Shown: positions 9,594-16,976 of the stretch, in pieces
Layout of the letters: each line of letters starts with the position of its first letter
How positions within the stretch are numbered: position 1 is the first letter of the stretch
NCBI GenBank assembly: GCA_021325475.1
Contig: JAJPHA010000059.1
Location: forward strand, 1-57,406
Origin: Rhodanobacteraceae bacterium
GTDB taxonomy: Bacteria; Pseudomonadota; Gammaproteobacteria; Xanthomonadales; Rhodanobacteraceae
Direction: 5' to 3'
DNA length: 57,406 nt
Notes under the pieces: model-generated
What the model was told of the DNA's origin: nothing
Databases searched by the model: none
The model's input: the letters and a program-made list of their open reading frames with translations, nothing else
Position numbers and translations under genes: made by a program

Positions 9594-9992
9594 TCAGGCG
9601 TCCTCGGCGGCTCGGTCTCCGGCCGAAGCGGTGGCCTCCGGTTGGACGGGCGTCGCCCGTCCCTCGCGCAACTCCTGCTCCAGGATCGCGATCTTCTGGG
9701 TCAGGCGCCGCATCTGCCGTTCCGCGCGCGAGCGGTCGATGTCGAGTTTCAACAGCCGCAGCAGGATCATGCCGATGCCGAGGATGATCGGCAGCACCGG
9801 CGGATAGCTGATGCCGGTCAGGCGGCCCAGCCAGTCGATCGCGCCCGGGAACACGCCGAGCGCCAGGATCGCCGCGGCCACCACCAGCCACCACAACGCG
9901 TGATTGCCGTGCAGATGGTCGCGGCGCACCAGATACAGGATCGAGCCGGCGAGCAGCACGGCGATGACGGCGGCGGTGATGGCGGCGGTCAT
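9594..9992 (-). CDS. DUF2304 membrane protein
   Basis: A 132-residue protein with two or three N-terminal membrane helices (about residues 5-24, 33-52 and 58-78) and a charged coiled-coil-like tail (SRAERQMRRLTQKIAILEQEL). This is the usual build of DUF2304 (PF10066), which nearly always accompanies GT2 transferases of the dolichol-phosphate-mannose-synthase type. I place the start at ATG 9992, which overlaps the preceding GT2 stop (ATGA). A longer reading upstream would lie inside the GT2 gene. It probably anchors or assists the GT2 enzyme at the membrane (inference from the pairing). Confidence 0.85.
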   Translation of the reverse strand: MTAAITAAVIAVLLAGSILYLVRRDHLHGNHALWWLVVAAAILALGVFPGAIDWLGRLTGISYPPVLPIILGIGMILLRLLKLDIDRSRAERQMRRLTQKIAILEQELREGRATPVQPEATASAGDRAAEDA

Positions 9993-10723
9993 GCGCGGGT
10001 CTCCGCAGCCCGACGCAGGCGGATCGGCGCGCGCGCGCCGAGCTGGGCGAAACACAGCACCGTGGTGTGCAGCATGTAGCGCGCCACCATCGGCCAGGAA
10101 CCGAACACGCGCGAGCCGCCGCTGCGGCGCGGCGACATCGCCGTCGGCACCTCGAGCAGTTGCAGCCCCTTCTTGCGCAGCAGCATCAGCACGCCGAGAT
10201 CCTGATAGTCGAGCAGGCTGGCCTCGCGCGCGGCCAGCGCGCGCAGCGCGCGCCGGTCGTAGGCGCGCAGCCCCGAGGTGAAATCCACCACGCCGATGCC
10301 GGTGATGGCGCGGAAGTAGCGCCAGGCCAGACGCTTGGCCGCGCTCAGGCGCGCCGCGCAGGTGCCGATGACGACGTTCGCGCCGCTCGCGCGCAGCGCC
10401 TCGAGCAGGCCGGGCAGCGCCTGCGGATGATGCTGGCCGTCCGCGTCCAGCGTGACCACCGTGCGGAAGCCCCGGCGCAGCGCGTAGCGCATGCCGGTCT
10501 GCGTCGCGCCCCAGGCGCCGAGCCGCCAGGGCAGGTCGATCACCACCGCGCCGGCGGCGCGCGCCGCGGCGGCGGTCGCGTCCGTGCTCGCGTCGTTCAC
10601 CACCAGCACCGTGCAGGCGAGGCTCGCTGCCACGCCGCGCACCACCTCGGCGACGGTAGCCGCCTCGTTGCGCGCGGGGATGACGGCGAGAATGGGCTCG
10701 AGGCGGCGAGGGTTTCCGTACAC
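9989..10723 (-). CDS. GT2 glycosyltransferase, polyprenyl-phosphate sugar synthase-like
   Basis: About 244 residues of GT-A family 2, likely making a polyprenyl-phosphate sugar for the GT-C-like protein nearby. Visible: VIPARNEAATV at the N-terminus, VVNDASTDAT, and the DADGQHHPQ metal-binding motif. An open frame extends to GTG 10840, but those 39 extra residues look non-homologous. TTGACA (10780-10775) and GAAAAT (10756-10751) form an 18-bp-spaced promoter inside that extension, so I prefer GTG 10723. The 3' end overlaps the DUF2304 gene. The gene is divergent from brnT. Confidence 0.85.
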   Translation of the reverse strand: MYGNPRRLEPILAVIPARNEAATVAEVVRGVAASLACTVLVVNDASTDATAAAARAAGAVVIDLPWRLGAWGATQTGMRYALRRGFRTVVTLDADGQHHPQALPGLLEALRASGANVVIGTCAARLSAAKRLAWRYFRAITGIGVVDFTSGLRAYDRRALRALAAREASLLDYQDLGVLMLLRKKGLQLLEVPTAMSPRRSGGSRVFGSWPMVARYMLHTTVLCFAQLGARAPIRLRRAAETRA

Positions 10724-10807
10724 GCGAGGGTCCGATCCCGGGAAAACCGCATTTTCCGGGGCGCGCGAAAGGGATGTCAATGCGAGGTCGCGGAACGGCT
10801 CGTAGTC

Positions 10808-10842
10808 TTGTTTCACGCTGTATATGTTGTTAACATACACTA
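10808..10842 (+). promoter_or_regulatory. brnT promoter/operator, -10 abutting the start codon
   Basis: TTGTTT (10808-10813), 17 bp, TAACAT (10831-10836), then 6 nt to GTG 10843. An inverted repeat TATGTT-GTT-AACATA (10823-10837) overlaps the -10 and is a likely autoregulatory operator. The spacing predicts a transcript starting at or next to the start codon. Confidence 0.55.
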
Positions 10843-11154
10843 GTGGACACCGAGCGTATCGTCGGATTCGACTGGGACGCCGGCAACGCGCGCAAGAACG
10901 ACGCGCACGGCGTCAGCCAGGCGGAAGCCGAGCAGGTGTTTTTCAACGTCCCGCTGGTGGCGCACGACCCCGCGCACAGCGCCGCCGAGCCCCGCTATCA
11001 CGCGCTTGGGCGCAGCGACTCGGGGCGCAAGCTGCACGTGACATTCACTCTCCGCAAGGACGGCACGTTGATTAGCATCATTTCCGCGCGGCCGATGAGC
11101 CGAAAGGAGCGATTGATCCATGAAGCGTTCCAGACTCCCGAAATTCCGAAGTGA
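10843..11154 (+). CDS. brnT: BrnT-family toxin
   Basis: A 103-residue RelE-fold RNase toxin of the BrnT family. Characteristic features: FDWDAGNARKNDAHGVS near the N-terminus, an E-RYHALGRSD middle, and a C-terminal LISIISARPMSRKER strand with the conserved Arg. Start is GTG 10843 with no Shine-Dalgarno; the promoter directly abuts it. The antitoxin gene overlaps its 3' end by 35 bp. In this family the toxin gene comes first, as here. It is divergent from the GT2 gene. Confidence 0.9.
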   Translation: MDTERIVGFDWDAGNARKNDAHGVSQAEAEQVFFNVPLVAHDPAHSAAEPRYHALGRSDSGRKLHVTFTLRKDGTLISIISARPMSRKERLIHEAFQTPEIPK

Positions 11155-11386
11155 GGCCGAAGAGCGGAAATACTGGGAGCGCCACGACAGCGCGGATCGG
11201 GTGGATTGGCGTCGGGCGCAGCCGGTGGCCTTCGCCCGACTGCGCACGGCGACCAAGCCGATTTCGTTGCGTCTGCCGACGGCCTTGCTGGACAGCATCC
11301 GGGCGCAGGCCAACAAACGCGACGTGCCGTACCAATCCTTGATCAAGGTCTGGCTGGCCGAGAAGGTGGCCGAAGCCACGCGCTGA
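11120..11386 (+). CDS. BrnA/CopG-type antitoxin
   Basis: An 88-residue antitoxin partner of BrnT. The N-terminal half RLPKFRSEAEERKYWERHDS is the toxin-wrapping segment typical of the CopG-antitoxin family (PF12441). The C-terminal half ISLRLPTALLDSIRAQANKR is a ribbon-helix-helix DNA-binding fold. ATG 11120 has AAAGGAG at 11103-11109. It overlaps brnT by 35 bp. Its last codons and stop form the first copy of a direct repeat that reappears after relE at 11991. Confidence 0.87.
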   Translation: MKRSRLPKFRSEAEERKYWERHDSADRVDWRRAQPVAFARLRTATKPISLRLPTALLDSIRAQANKRDVPYQSLIKVWLAEKVAEATR

Positions 11387-11407
11387 TCCGGGCGCAGCAC
11401 GCCGCGG
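11368..11407. repeat. Direct repeat 1a: 3' end of the brnA-type gene
   Basis: Begins at GGCCGAAGCCACGCGCTGA, which holds the last codons and stop of the antitoxin gene, and continues CCGGGCGCAGC. The same 31-nt block, with one mismatch, recurs at 11991-12021 on the far side of relBE. Confidence 0.85.
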
Positions 11408-11448
11408 GCGGCGATCCCGCGGAAGATCGCGCTCCGGCGGGCGGCCGC

Positions 11449-11489
11449 TTGCTATACATGTATAGCAGCGCTATGCTCGCTGGTGGAGG
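11449..11489 (+). promoter_or_regulatory. relBE promoter and palindromic operator
   Basis: A perfect 16-bp palindrome GCTATACATGTATAGC lies at 11451-11466, between TTGCTA (11449-11454) and TATGCT (11472-11477), spaced 17 bp. It is the probable RelB operator. The -10 ends 5 nt before GTG 11483; GGAGG at 11485-11489 serves ATG 11495. Confidence 0.7.
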
Positions 11490-11494
11490 TCGTC

Positions 11495-11719
11495 ATGCTC
11501 GCGCTTCGTCTGCCCGCCGAAATCGAAAAGCGTCTCGACGCGCTCGCCAAGCGCACCGGGCGCAGCAAAAGCTACTACGCGCGCGAGGCCATACTCGAAC
11601 ATCTCGCGGACCTCGAGGACCGGTACCTGGCCGAGCGCCGCTGGCAGGACGTGCGCGCCGGTCGCAGCGAGACCGTGCCGCTGGCGGACCTCGTGAAGAA
11701 GTATGGCGTGGGCGATTGA
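11495..11719 (+). CDS. RelB/DinJ-like ribbon-helix-helix antitoxin
   Basis: A 74-residue antitoxin. [27 protein letters not shown] is a typical ribbon-helix-helix DNA-binding half (given here in part: residues 2-20 and following), and the acidic tail from about residue 45 should wrap the toxin. ATG 11495 is chosen because GGAGG lies 5 nt upstream; GTG 11483 in the same frame would add MEVV and would suit a leaderless transcript. It overlaps relE by 17 bp and has a perfect palindrome upstream, the normal layout of an autoregulated RelBE-type module. Confidence 0.88.
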   Translation: MLALRLPAEIEKRLDALAKRTGRSKSYYAREAILEHLADLEDRYLAERRWQDVRAGRSETVPLADLVKKYGVGD

Positions 11720-11972
11720 GTTCGCGCGCGCCGCGGAACGGGAACTTCACAAACTCGGCCCGGAGGCGGCGAAACGCATTCTGCGGTTTCTGCACGAACG
11801 GCTGGCCAGGCTCGATGATCCGCGCTCGATCGGCGAAGCCCTGCGCGGATCGCGGCTGGGCGAGTTCTGGAAATACCGCGTCGGGGACTATCGGGTGATC
11901 GCGCACATCGATGACCGGCGCATCTGCGTCCTGGTGCTTCGCGTAGGTCACCGCCGCGCCGTGTATCGGTAG
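11703..11972 (+). CDS. RelE/ParE-superfamily toxin
   Basis: An 89-residue RelE-type toxin, expected to cleave mRNA on the ribosome. Family pattern: N-terminal [18 protein letters not shown], the core [19 protein letters not shown], and the C-terminal [14 protein letters not shown] strand with the conserved R-x-G-H-R arrangement of RelE. ATG lies inside the antitoxin gene. A direct-repeat copy of the previous gene's 3' end follows 18 nt after its stop. Confidence 0.92.
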   Translation: MAWAIEFARAAERELHKLGPEAAKRILRFLHERLARLDDPRSIGEALRGSRLGEFWKYRVGDYRVIAHIDDRRICVLVLRVGHRRAVYR

Positions 11973-11990
11973 GTCCGCGCGTGCGCAGGC

Positions 11991-12030
11991 GGCCGAAGCC
12001 ACGCGCTGACCCGGGCGCAGCGCCGCGGCG
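11991..12030. repeat. Direct repeat 1b: displaced copy of the brnA-type gene 3' end
   Basis: Matches 11368 onward: 31 nt with one mismatch (GCTGACCCGGG here, GCTGATCCGGG there), then a 2-nt gap and weaker similarity. It is not part of any gene here. The rest of 11973-12279 holds a G+C-rich hairpin (GTGCCCC-gccgg-GGGGCAC, near 12107-12125) and the promoter of the following secreted-protein gene. Confidence 0.8.
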
Positions 12031-12181
12031 CGGATGTCGCACCGCAGCACGGCCGCGTCGACCGATCTTGTCCAGTTTCGGCGCCGTCCTCCGTTATAGG
12101 GGTTGAGTGCCCCGCCGGGGGGCACGCATTCCGGTTCCGACGGCTGCGTCACGGATCGGTCGAAGAGCGTCGCCCAAGCGG

Positions 12182-12210
12182 TTGACGCCGCTCGGCCGAA
12201 CCCCTAGACT
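12182..12210 (+). promoter_or_regulatory. Sigma70-type promoter for the 12280 gene
   Basis: TTGACG (12182-12187), 17-bp spacer, TAGACT (12205-12210). A leader of about 60 nt follows, with GGGAGA just before ATG 12280. Confidence 0.55.
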
Positions 12211-12279
12211 CGGCCCGTTCGGGTGTGATCCAACGGGGAAGGGGCCGCCGGCTCCGCCCGACTCGCGTGGGAGAGAATC

Positions 12280-13113
12280 ATGAAATCGTTTCGAATGAAG
12301 GCGCTGGCGGTAGCGGTGCTCGGTCTGGCCGGTGTGGGCAGTGCGGTGGCGGCGTGTCCGACCATCAGCAACCATACGGGCAATGCCACACCCGGCGGCG
12401 GTGGCGCGTGGACTTCGCAGACCGTTGGTGGTGGTGGATTCATGGATATCATCACTCCGGGTCTCGCTGGCACGAATTGCGCGTTGGCTGTGAACATTGG
12501 CACATCGCCGGTTTCAAACGTTAAAGCGCTAGTTTCGGACACCAGTCCGCAGAATGAACCTCGTTATCGTGCGCGCTTTTACTTCAACATATCGGCTTTG
12601 ACTCTTACTGCAGCAAACTTTCAAGCCGAGATGTTTAATGCATTCGCTAATACCGCGCCTGGTACCTTCAACACCGATGAGGTCAAGATTTTCTTGATCG
12701 GTGGAGGATCTCCAGCGTTACGCTTCAAGGTGGCTGATGCCACGCAGTCAAGCGGATTTAAGACCATAACGGCTCCTCTCCCCAGCGCGACCACCCCTGG
12801 GCACTATTATGTTGAGTTTGACTTGACGAGTGGTGCAGGTTCTGGTGCTGTGTCCGGTGTCACTTGCAACGCTTGTACAGCAGGCGCGGCGGGTTGTTTC
12901 CGGTACTGGGTAACGGCGGAAGGCACTGCTTCGTCGGACAGTTCGCCAACGGGAACCTGCTCACTGAGTAATGCTGGGTGGAGCGGTGTCAAACAGGCTA
13001 ATTTGGGGCTCTATGGCACGACCGCGTTGTTCCGCGCAAACAACGCAAGCGCAGCCGCTAATCTTGTGATCGATGAGTTTGACTCTCGGCGGCAGACATT
13101 TATCGGCCAGTAA
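12280..13113 (+). CDS. Secreted hypothetical protein, Cys- and Gly-rich
   Basis: Not recognised. A 277-residue protein with a clear Sec signal peptide: MKSFRMKALAVAVLGLAG..., likely cut at AVA-ACP near residue 25. The mature part is Gly/Thr/Ser-rich and beta-like, with several Cys (CNACTAGAAGC, GTCSLSN) that could form disulfides. GGGAGA precedes the ATG. Base composition from about 12400 is clearly lower in G+C, with codons such as TTT, AAA and TTA that neighbouring genes avoid, suggesting transfer. It is followed closely by a second secreted protein gene, and both probably belong to one transcript ending at the terminator near 13700. Confidence 0.8.
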   Translation: MKSFRMKALAVAVLGLAGVGSAVAACPTISNHTGNATPGGGGAWTSQTVGGGGFMDIITPGLAGTNCALAVNIGTSPVSNVKALVSDTSPQNEPRYRARFYFNISALTLTAANFQAEMFNAFANTAPGTFNTDEVKIFLIGGGSPALRFKVADATQSSGFKTITAPLPSATTPGHYYVEFDLTSGAGSGAVSGVTCNACTAGAAGCFRYWVTAEGTASSDSSPTGTCSLSNAGWSGVKQANLGLYGTTALFRANNASAAANLVIDEFDSRRQTFIGQ

Positions 13114-13147
13114 ATGCATTGACAAAAAGCTCTATAAGGAGATGATG

Positions 13148-13651
13148 ATGAAATTCAAAGCTACTATCAGTGCGCTTGTGTTGTTGGGATGTAGTCTCGG
13201 CTATGTGCAACTCGCATCCGCACAAGCTTGTGGCGCGACTCAAGGTTCTGTACAGTCTGGCAGTTTTAGCGGTAACAACTGCGGCAACAACACGAACTTC
13301 AGTGCCATCTGTGGAAATGCAGACACTTTGGGTGGCGGTGGCATGGACGTGATAACTTTTACCCTCGGTGCTGGCTACAGCAATGTGACTTTCTCGCTCA
13401 CAAGCGTGGGATCGTCCTTCACGCCTGAACTCGCTGTAATTGGCTCACCGTGCTCTTCGAGCACGTCCTGCGTGATCGACAACAGCGCAGCCAATGCAAG
13501 TGGTACCGCGAGTGGTACCCTGCCCACGGGGTTGAGCGCGGGTTCGTATTTTGTATTTGTGGCGGATCTGGCCGACGCGAATTGCGGGGCATACAACCTC
13601 AGCTTCACCGGCACGCTGCCGGTAAAGCTGGAGAGTTTTTCCGTCAACTGA
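13148..13651 (+). CDS. Secreted small protein, PPC-like beta domain
   Basis: A 167-residue exported protein. Signal peptide MKFKATISALVLLGCSLGYV..., likely cut at ASA-QA near residue 26. The mature domain (LSAGSYFVFVADLADANCG-YNLSFTG region) resembles the all-beta prepeptidase C-terminal (PPC) type with paired Cys. It ends LPVKLESFSVN, a short C-terminal signature I associate with secreted proteins of this order, function unknown. Three ATGs occur in a row; I chose 13148 because AAGGAG (13136-13141) is then 6 nt away. It is AT-richer than the chromosome. It follows the 12280 gene by 34 nt and precedes a strong terminator. Confidence 0.8.
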   Translation: MKFKATISALVLLGCSLGYVQLASAQACGATQGSVQSGSFSGNNCGNNTNFSAICGNADTLGGGGMDVITFTLGAGYSNVTFSLTSVGSSFTPELAVIGSPCSSSTSCVIDNSAANASGTASGTLPTGLSAGSYFVFVADLADANCGAYNLSFTGTLPVKLESFSVN

Positions 13652-13670
13652 GCTTGCAGCGCATTCTTGA

Positions 13671-13701
13671 AAACCCACCCGGTGCGGGTGGGTTTTTTTT
13701 T
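13671..13701 (+). terminator. Rho-independent terminator
   Basis: Stem AAACCCACCC (13671-13680), 5-nt loop, GGGTGGGTTT (13686-13695), continuing in a T-run to 13701. It closes the two-gene secreted-protein unit. Confidence 0.93.
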
Positions 13702-13732
13702 GGCAAGAATTCCCGCTTGATCCGGAGGTTGC

Positions 13733-15106
13733 ATGACGATAATCGCCACATCCCTATTCACCGCGCTATTTGTCGCAGCGCCCGTGGCCCCGGCTTCGCA
13801 ACTTGCCATCGAGAACTGCGACGTCGGCGAGATCTACGCATTCAACCACGGCGAGTGCGAAATCGTGTTGAGCAATACGGGCGACCGGTCGGTTCGCGTT
13901 TTCGACGTCGTAACGGGGATAGCGGGCGATCATGTCGAGCCCACAGAAACCACCGTTCCTGCCCATGCCAAGGCGTACCTGAAGTTCACGCTAAACGCCG
14001 CCAACGATGCCGGCCATGTACGCCACTCGGTCCGGTTTCGCACCGACGAACCCGGACACGAGGAACGATCCGCCAGCGCTGTCGCGTTTGTCATGTCGGT
14101 GCTTGATGAGCCGCGGCCGCAATTGGATTTCGCTGTGGTGAAGGCGTTGGCGGAACCCATGCGCCGATCCGTCGATCTGGTCAGTCATGATGTCAGCGAC
14201 TTCCGCATTACGAAAATCATCGAGACGCCCGCGTGGATCAATGCCGCGATCGGCGCGGATGGCCACACACTCGAGGCTTCGGTGAAGCCGGATGCCGGCT
14301 GGGGCCTGCATGTCGATTTCCTGAAGGTGGCGACCAACGCGCCACAACAATCGCAAGCTTGGATCGAGGTCAAGGCCGATGTGCATGGCGAGGTGGTTCC
14401 GAATCTGAACCCATACGATCTTGGGCTGATGCGTATCGGTAGTGTGCATGAGTTCCACATTCCATTGCGCAGCCGGTCGGGTCGGGAATTCCAGATTGGC
14501 AAGATCGAGCTGGAAGGCTTGCACGGCACAACGCAGGTCGATAGCTGCGAGAAGACCGGCAAGAGCTGCCAGATGCTGATTCTGCGGGTGGCGGACCAGC
14601 AGCCCGGTCCGATCAAGGGTCATGTTTGGATCGAGTTGCCCGAATATCAGCAGAGACTCAATCTCGCCGTGTGGGGTCTGCTCGTTCCGGCCGACTTGAA
14701 GGTAAAGACTCTTGATGCCGACGCGATCGCGCAGCAAGCGGCTGCCGCTGCGGGGCAGTCGCAGACCTCGAAAGACGTTGATCTTCAGCGTGCGGTGAGA
14801 GAAGCAGTCGGCAACGCGAACCAGGCGCCGCCATCGGGCGAGGGTCCGCTGCTCAAGTGGAGTGTGGCGAACGGTCTGGCGATCCACGGGTTCCAGATCT
14901 TCCGCGCCAGCGATGAAGCTGGTCCTTTCGTGCTGCTGAATCAGAAGACGATCCCGTCGATCGCCAAGACCCAAGACTCGGTTGGTTACCAGTACCGCGA
15001 CAACACTGCCGAATCCGGCAAGACGTATTGGTATTACATCGGCCTCGTCTACAACGATGGCCGCAAGCAGCAGCTCACCGGTCCGCAGAAGGTTGTCGCC
15101 AAGTAG
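13733..15106 (+). CDS. Secreted DUF1573-like protein with C-terminal FnIII-like domain
   Basis: A 457-residue exported protein. A short hydrophobic N-terminus (MTIIATSLFTALFVAAPVAP) is a signal peptide. About residues 25-115 look like a DUF1573/ASH-type Ig fold (CEIVLSNTGDRSVRVFDVV, VPAHAKAYLKFTLNA), and a second similar unit spans about 115-320. An Ala/Gln-rich linker leads to a fibronectin-III-like end (KWSVANGLAIHGFQIFRAS, YQYRDNTAESGKTYWYYIG). GATCCGGAGG precedes the ATG. It may belong functionally with the two secreted proteins before it, but the terminator separates transcripts. Function unknown. Confidence 0.78.
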   Translation: MTIIATSLFTALFVAAPVAPASQLAIENCDVGEIYAFNHGECEIVLSNTGDRSVRVFDVVTGIAGDHVEPTETTVPAHAKAYLKFTLNAANDAGHVRHSVRFRTDEPGHEERSASAVAFVMSVLDEPRPQLDFAVVKALAEPMRRSVDLVSHDVSDFRITKIIETPAWINAAIGADGHTLEASVKPDAGWGLHVDFLKVATNAPQQSQAWIEVKADVHGEVVPNLNPYDLGLMRIGSVHEFHIPLRSRSGREFQIGKIELEGLHGTTQVDSCEKTGKSCQMLILRVADQQPGPIKGHVWIELPEYQQRLNLAVWGLLVPADLKVKTLDADAIAQQAAAAAGQSQTSKDVDLQRAVREAVGNANQAPPSGEGPLLKWSVANGLAIHGFQIFRASDEAGPFVLLNQKTIPSIAKTQDSVGYQYRDNTAESGKTYWYYIGLVYNDGRKQQLTGPQKVVAK

Positions 15107-15115
15107 CCTCGGCGA

Positions 15116-15144
15116 CCCGCTCGCGCCGTCGCGGCGCGAGCGGG
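15116..15144. terminator. Perfect 12-bp hairpin between convergent genes
   Basis: CCCGCTCGCGCC, 5-nt loop, GGCGCGAGCGGG. No U-run on either strand, so it may be a bidirectional pause or mRNA-end stabiliser rather than a classic terminator. Confidence 0.6.
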
Positions 15145-15151
15145 AAAGGGG

Positions 15152-16075
15152 TCATTGGATCGTGATCGTGCCGTTGGGCGCACCGGCGATCGTGTTGCCG
15201 GCATTGCGATTGTTGCCTGCGCTCTGGACCGTGCCAATCGCCCGGATGCCGGTTGCGCTGTTGTAGATGCCGTCGTTCGCCAGCCGGATCGTTGCACCGG
15301 ATTCGGCGCGCATCCCAGTCGAATTGTTCGAGAACAGGTCGTTCTCCGCGGTGATGCTTCCGAGAAAAGCGTGCAGCCCGAAACCGGTTGTTTGCACGAT
15401 CGTCGAATTGCTGACATCAACAGCGATGTTCGCCGAGCCACTGGTCGCCACGCCGGTTCCTGCCTGACGCACAGCGATATTGCTCAGCGATCCGAACACA
15501 TTGCCAGTGGACGCATTGGTGAAGTTCACGGCCGTCTGACCGATGTTGGTCAGATTGGTGTTGTGGACGACGACGTTCGCGACGGTGGCCTGATTCAGGT
15601 TGACGTTGATGCCGTTCTGCGCGAAGCCGAAAATGTCGCAGTTCTCGACCACCAGTTGCTGGCCCGACAGGAACTGCACGCCATTGAGGCCGGCATTGGC
15701 ATTGCCCGGCGTGAGCAGACCGTTCAGGCGCAGGTTGCGAAGGATCACCGTATCGGTAGCTCCGGCGGCGACGACGATGCCGTTCGTGCCGGCGACCAGC
15801 ACGCTCGCCACCTGACCGCCGCCGCCGTCGAGCGTGATCGCCTTGGTGATGGTCAGCGCGCCGAATCCGCCCGGGTCCAAGGCGTCGATTTCGCCACCCG
15901 CCGCGGTTTTCGAGATCGCCCCCGCCCAAGTCTTGCACGGCGCCGTTCGGGAGCACGGATTGGCGTCGTCGCCGACGCCGGAAATCCAGGTACGCGTGGC
16001 CTGGGCAAACGCCGTCGGCGCCAGGGCGAGGAGCAGCAGTGCGGAAAGCAACAGCGGAACGATGGGTCGTTTCAT
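15152..16075 (-). CDS. Secreted right-handed parallel beta-helix protein
   Basis: A 307-residue exported protein. Signal peptide MKRPIVPLLLSALLLLALAP..., cut at AFA-QA near residue 25. The start of the mature part, TWISGVGDDANPCSRTAPCKTW, is the usual opening of secreted beta-helix proteins with a two-Cys staple. The rest is Asn/Val/Gly-rich coils (VVHNTNLTNIGQTAVNFTN) ending in a polar cap. No catalytic motif was recognised; pectate-lyase-like folds and adhesins share this architecture. ATG 16075 is preceded by AAGGGG 7 nt upstream. Confidence 0.85.
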   Translation of the reverse strand: MKRPIVPLLLSALLLLALAPTAFAQATRTWISGVGDDANPCSRTAPCKTWAGAISKTAAGGEIDALDPGGFGALTITKAITLDGGGGQVASVLVAGTNGIVVAAGATDTVILRNLRLNGLLTPGNANAGLNGVQFLSGQQLVVENCDIFGFAQNGINVNLNQATVANVVVHNTNLTNIGQTAVNFTNASTGNVFGSLSNIAVRQAGTGVATSGSANIAVDVSNSTIVQTTGFGLHAFLGSITAENDLFSNNSTGMRAESGATIRLANDGIYNSATGIRAIGTVQSAGNNRNAGNTIAGAPNGTITIQ

Positions 16076-16281
16076 GTCGAACCCCTTGGGTTGTGAAAGG
16101 ATGATTGGCAAGACGCGGCGCCTTCGGAAGGGCGCACCAATCGAGAGGCATCATACGCCGATGGTGGATCCGGCGTATTGCTGGGGGCTGGGGTTCGAAT
16201 CGCCGGCGCCGATCCGCCGCACGCTCGCCCGTTCGTAGCCGTCGCCGCGCACTGTGTTCGACAGACCGCCACGGGTTGGCC

Positions 16282-16310
16282 TTGCCTTATATCGCTTATC
16301 GAAATAACAT
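16282..16310 (+). promoter_or_regulatory. higBA promoter/operator, -10 abutting the start codon
   Basis: TTGCCT (16282-16287), 17 bp, TAACAT (16305-16310), then 5 nt to ATG 16316. An imperfect inverted repeat TTATATCGC-TTA-TCGAAATAA (16287-16307, 7 of 9 positions) covers the spacer and is a candidate HigA operator. Confidence 0.55.
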
Positions 16311-16315
16311 ATGCC

Positions 16316-16597
16316 ATGGCGATAAAATCGTTCCGTTGCAAGGACACGCAGCGGTTGTTCGAGCGCATGCCGGTGCGGCGCTTTGGTTCGATCGAGGCGG
16401 TCGCGCGGCGCAAGCTCGAACAGATTCATGCCGCGGCATCGCTGGACTTCCTGCGGGTTCCGCCGGGGAATCGCCTGGAAGCACTCAAGGGCGATCGCGC
16501 CGGCGAATACAGCATTCGCATCAACGATCGGTATCGCGTGTGCTTTCGCTGGACGGGCAGGGACGCCGAGGCGGTAGAGATCGTCGACTACCATTGA
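16316..16597 (+). CDS. higB: HigB-type toxin
   Basis: A 93-residue RelE-superfamily mRNA endonuclease of the HigB type. Family features: FRCKDTQRLFERMPVRRF near the N-terminus, LDFLRVPPGNRLEALKGDR in the middle, and the C-terminal YSIRINDRYRVCFRW with the conserved Arg residues. ATG 16316 is chosen (MAIKSF) because this is the family N-terminus. No Shine-Dalgarno is visible, and the -10 hexamer ends 5 nt upstream. The toxin-first order with higA 8 nt behind is typical of this family. Confidence 0.93.
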   Translation: MAIKSFRCKDTQRLFERMPVRRFGSIEAVARRKLEQIHAAASLDFLRVPPGNRLEALKGDRAGEYSIRINDRYRVCFRWTGRDAEAVEIVDYH

Positions 16598-16605
16598 GGC
16601 ACGCC

Positions 16606-16899
16606 GTGACCAGAAGGCTTGATCCCATTCATCCTGGCGAGATCCTGCGCGAGGAATTCATGCGGCCGCTCGGATTGTCGAGCAATGCACTCGCGCGGGC
16701 GATTGGCGTGACCCCGGCCCGGATCAACGAGATCGTGCGGGAACGGCGCGGCATCACCGCGGACACGGCGTTGCGACTCGCGCGATATTTCGGCACGGAA
16801 GCGCAGAGCTGGATGAACCTGCAGCAGCGGTACGATCTGGAGTGCGCCCGCGACGCCTTGGGGTCGAGCCTCGCGAAGATTCCGCGTCGCGCCGCCTAG
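16606..16899 (+). CDS. higA: HigA-type XRE antitoxin
   Basis: A 97-residue helix-turn-helix antitoxin. The opening DPIHPGEILREEFMRPLGLS is nearly diagnostic for HigA, followed by the HTH ALARAIGVTPARINEIVRERR and the WMNLQQRYDLE segment near the C-terminus. GTG 16606 lies 8 nt after higB. HigA both neutralises HigB and represses the promoter. The 3' end is followed after 37 nt by a displaced fragment of the lpxH 3' end. Confidence 0.95.
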   Translation: MTRRLDPIHPGEILREEFMRPLGLSSNALARAIGVTPARINEIVRERRGITADTALRLARYFGTEAQSWMNLQQRYDLECARDALGSSLAKIPRRAA

Positions 16900-16936
16900 A
16901 GGCCATCCATCACCCGCACACTTCCGGTACGCTCCC

Positions 16937-16970
16937 GTCGCCGAGCACGATGCGTTCGGCGGATCGGCCG
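16937..16970 (-). repeat. Direct repeat 2b: displaced fragment of the lpxH 3' end
   Basis: 26 nt identical to lpxH 17729-17754, then 6 of 8 matching. Read on the minus strand it encodes AERIVLGD, the end of LpxH. About 14 nt are then missing relative to lpxH, but the following GAGCGT is again shared. The segment 16971-17695, holding the orphan antitoxin and a repeat element, separates it from intact lpxH. Confidence 0.85.
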
Positions 16971-16976
16971 CTTGCG

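Noticed and set aside
16186-16206. GGGTTCGAATC, resembling a tRNA T-arm, as a possible tRNA or attachment site
   Set aside because: No acceptor, D or anticodon arms can be folded around it on either strand, and no CCA end is present.
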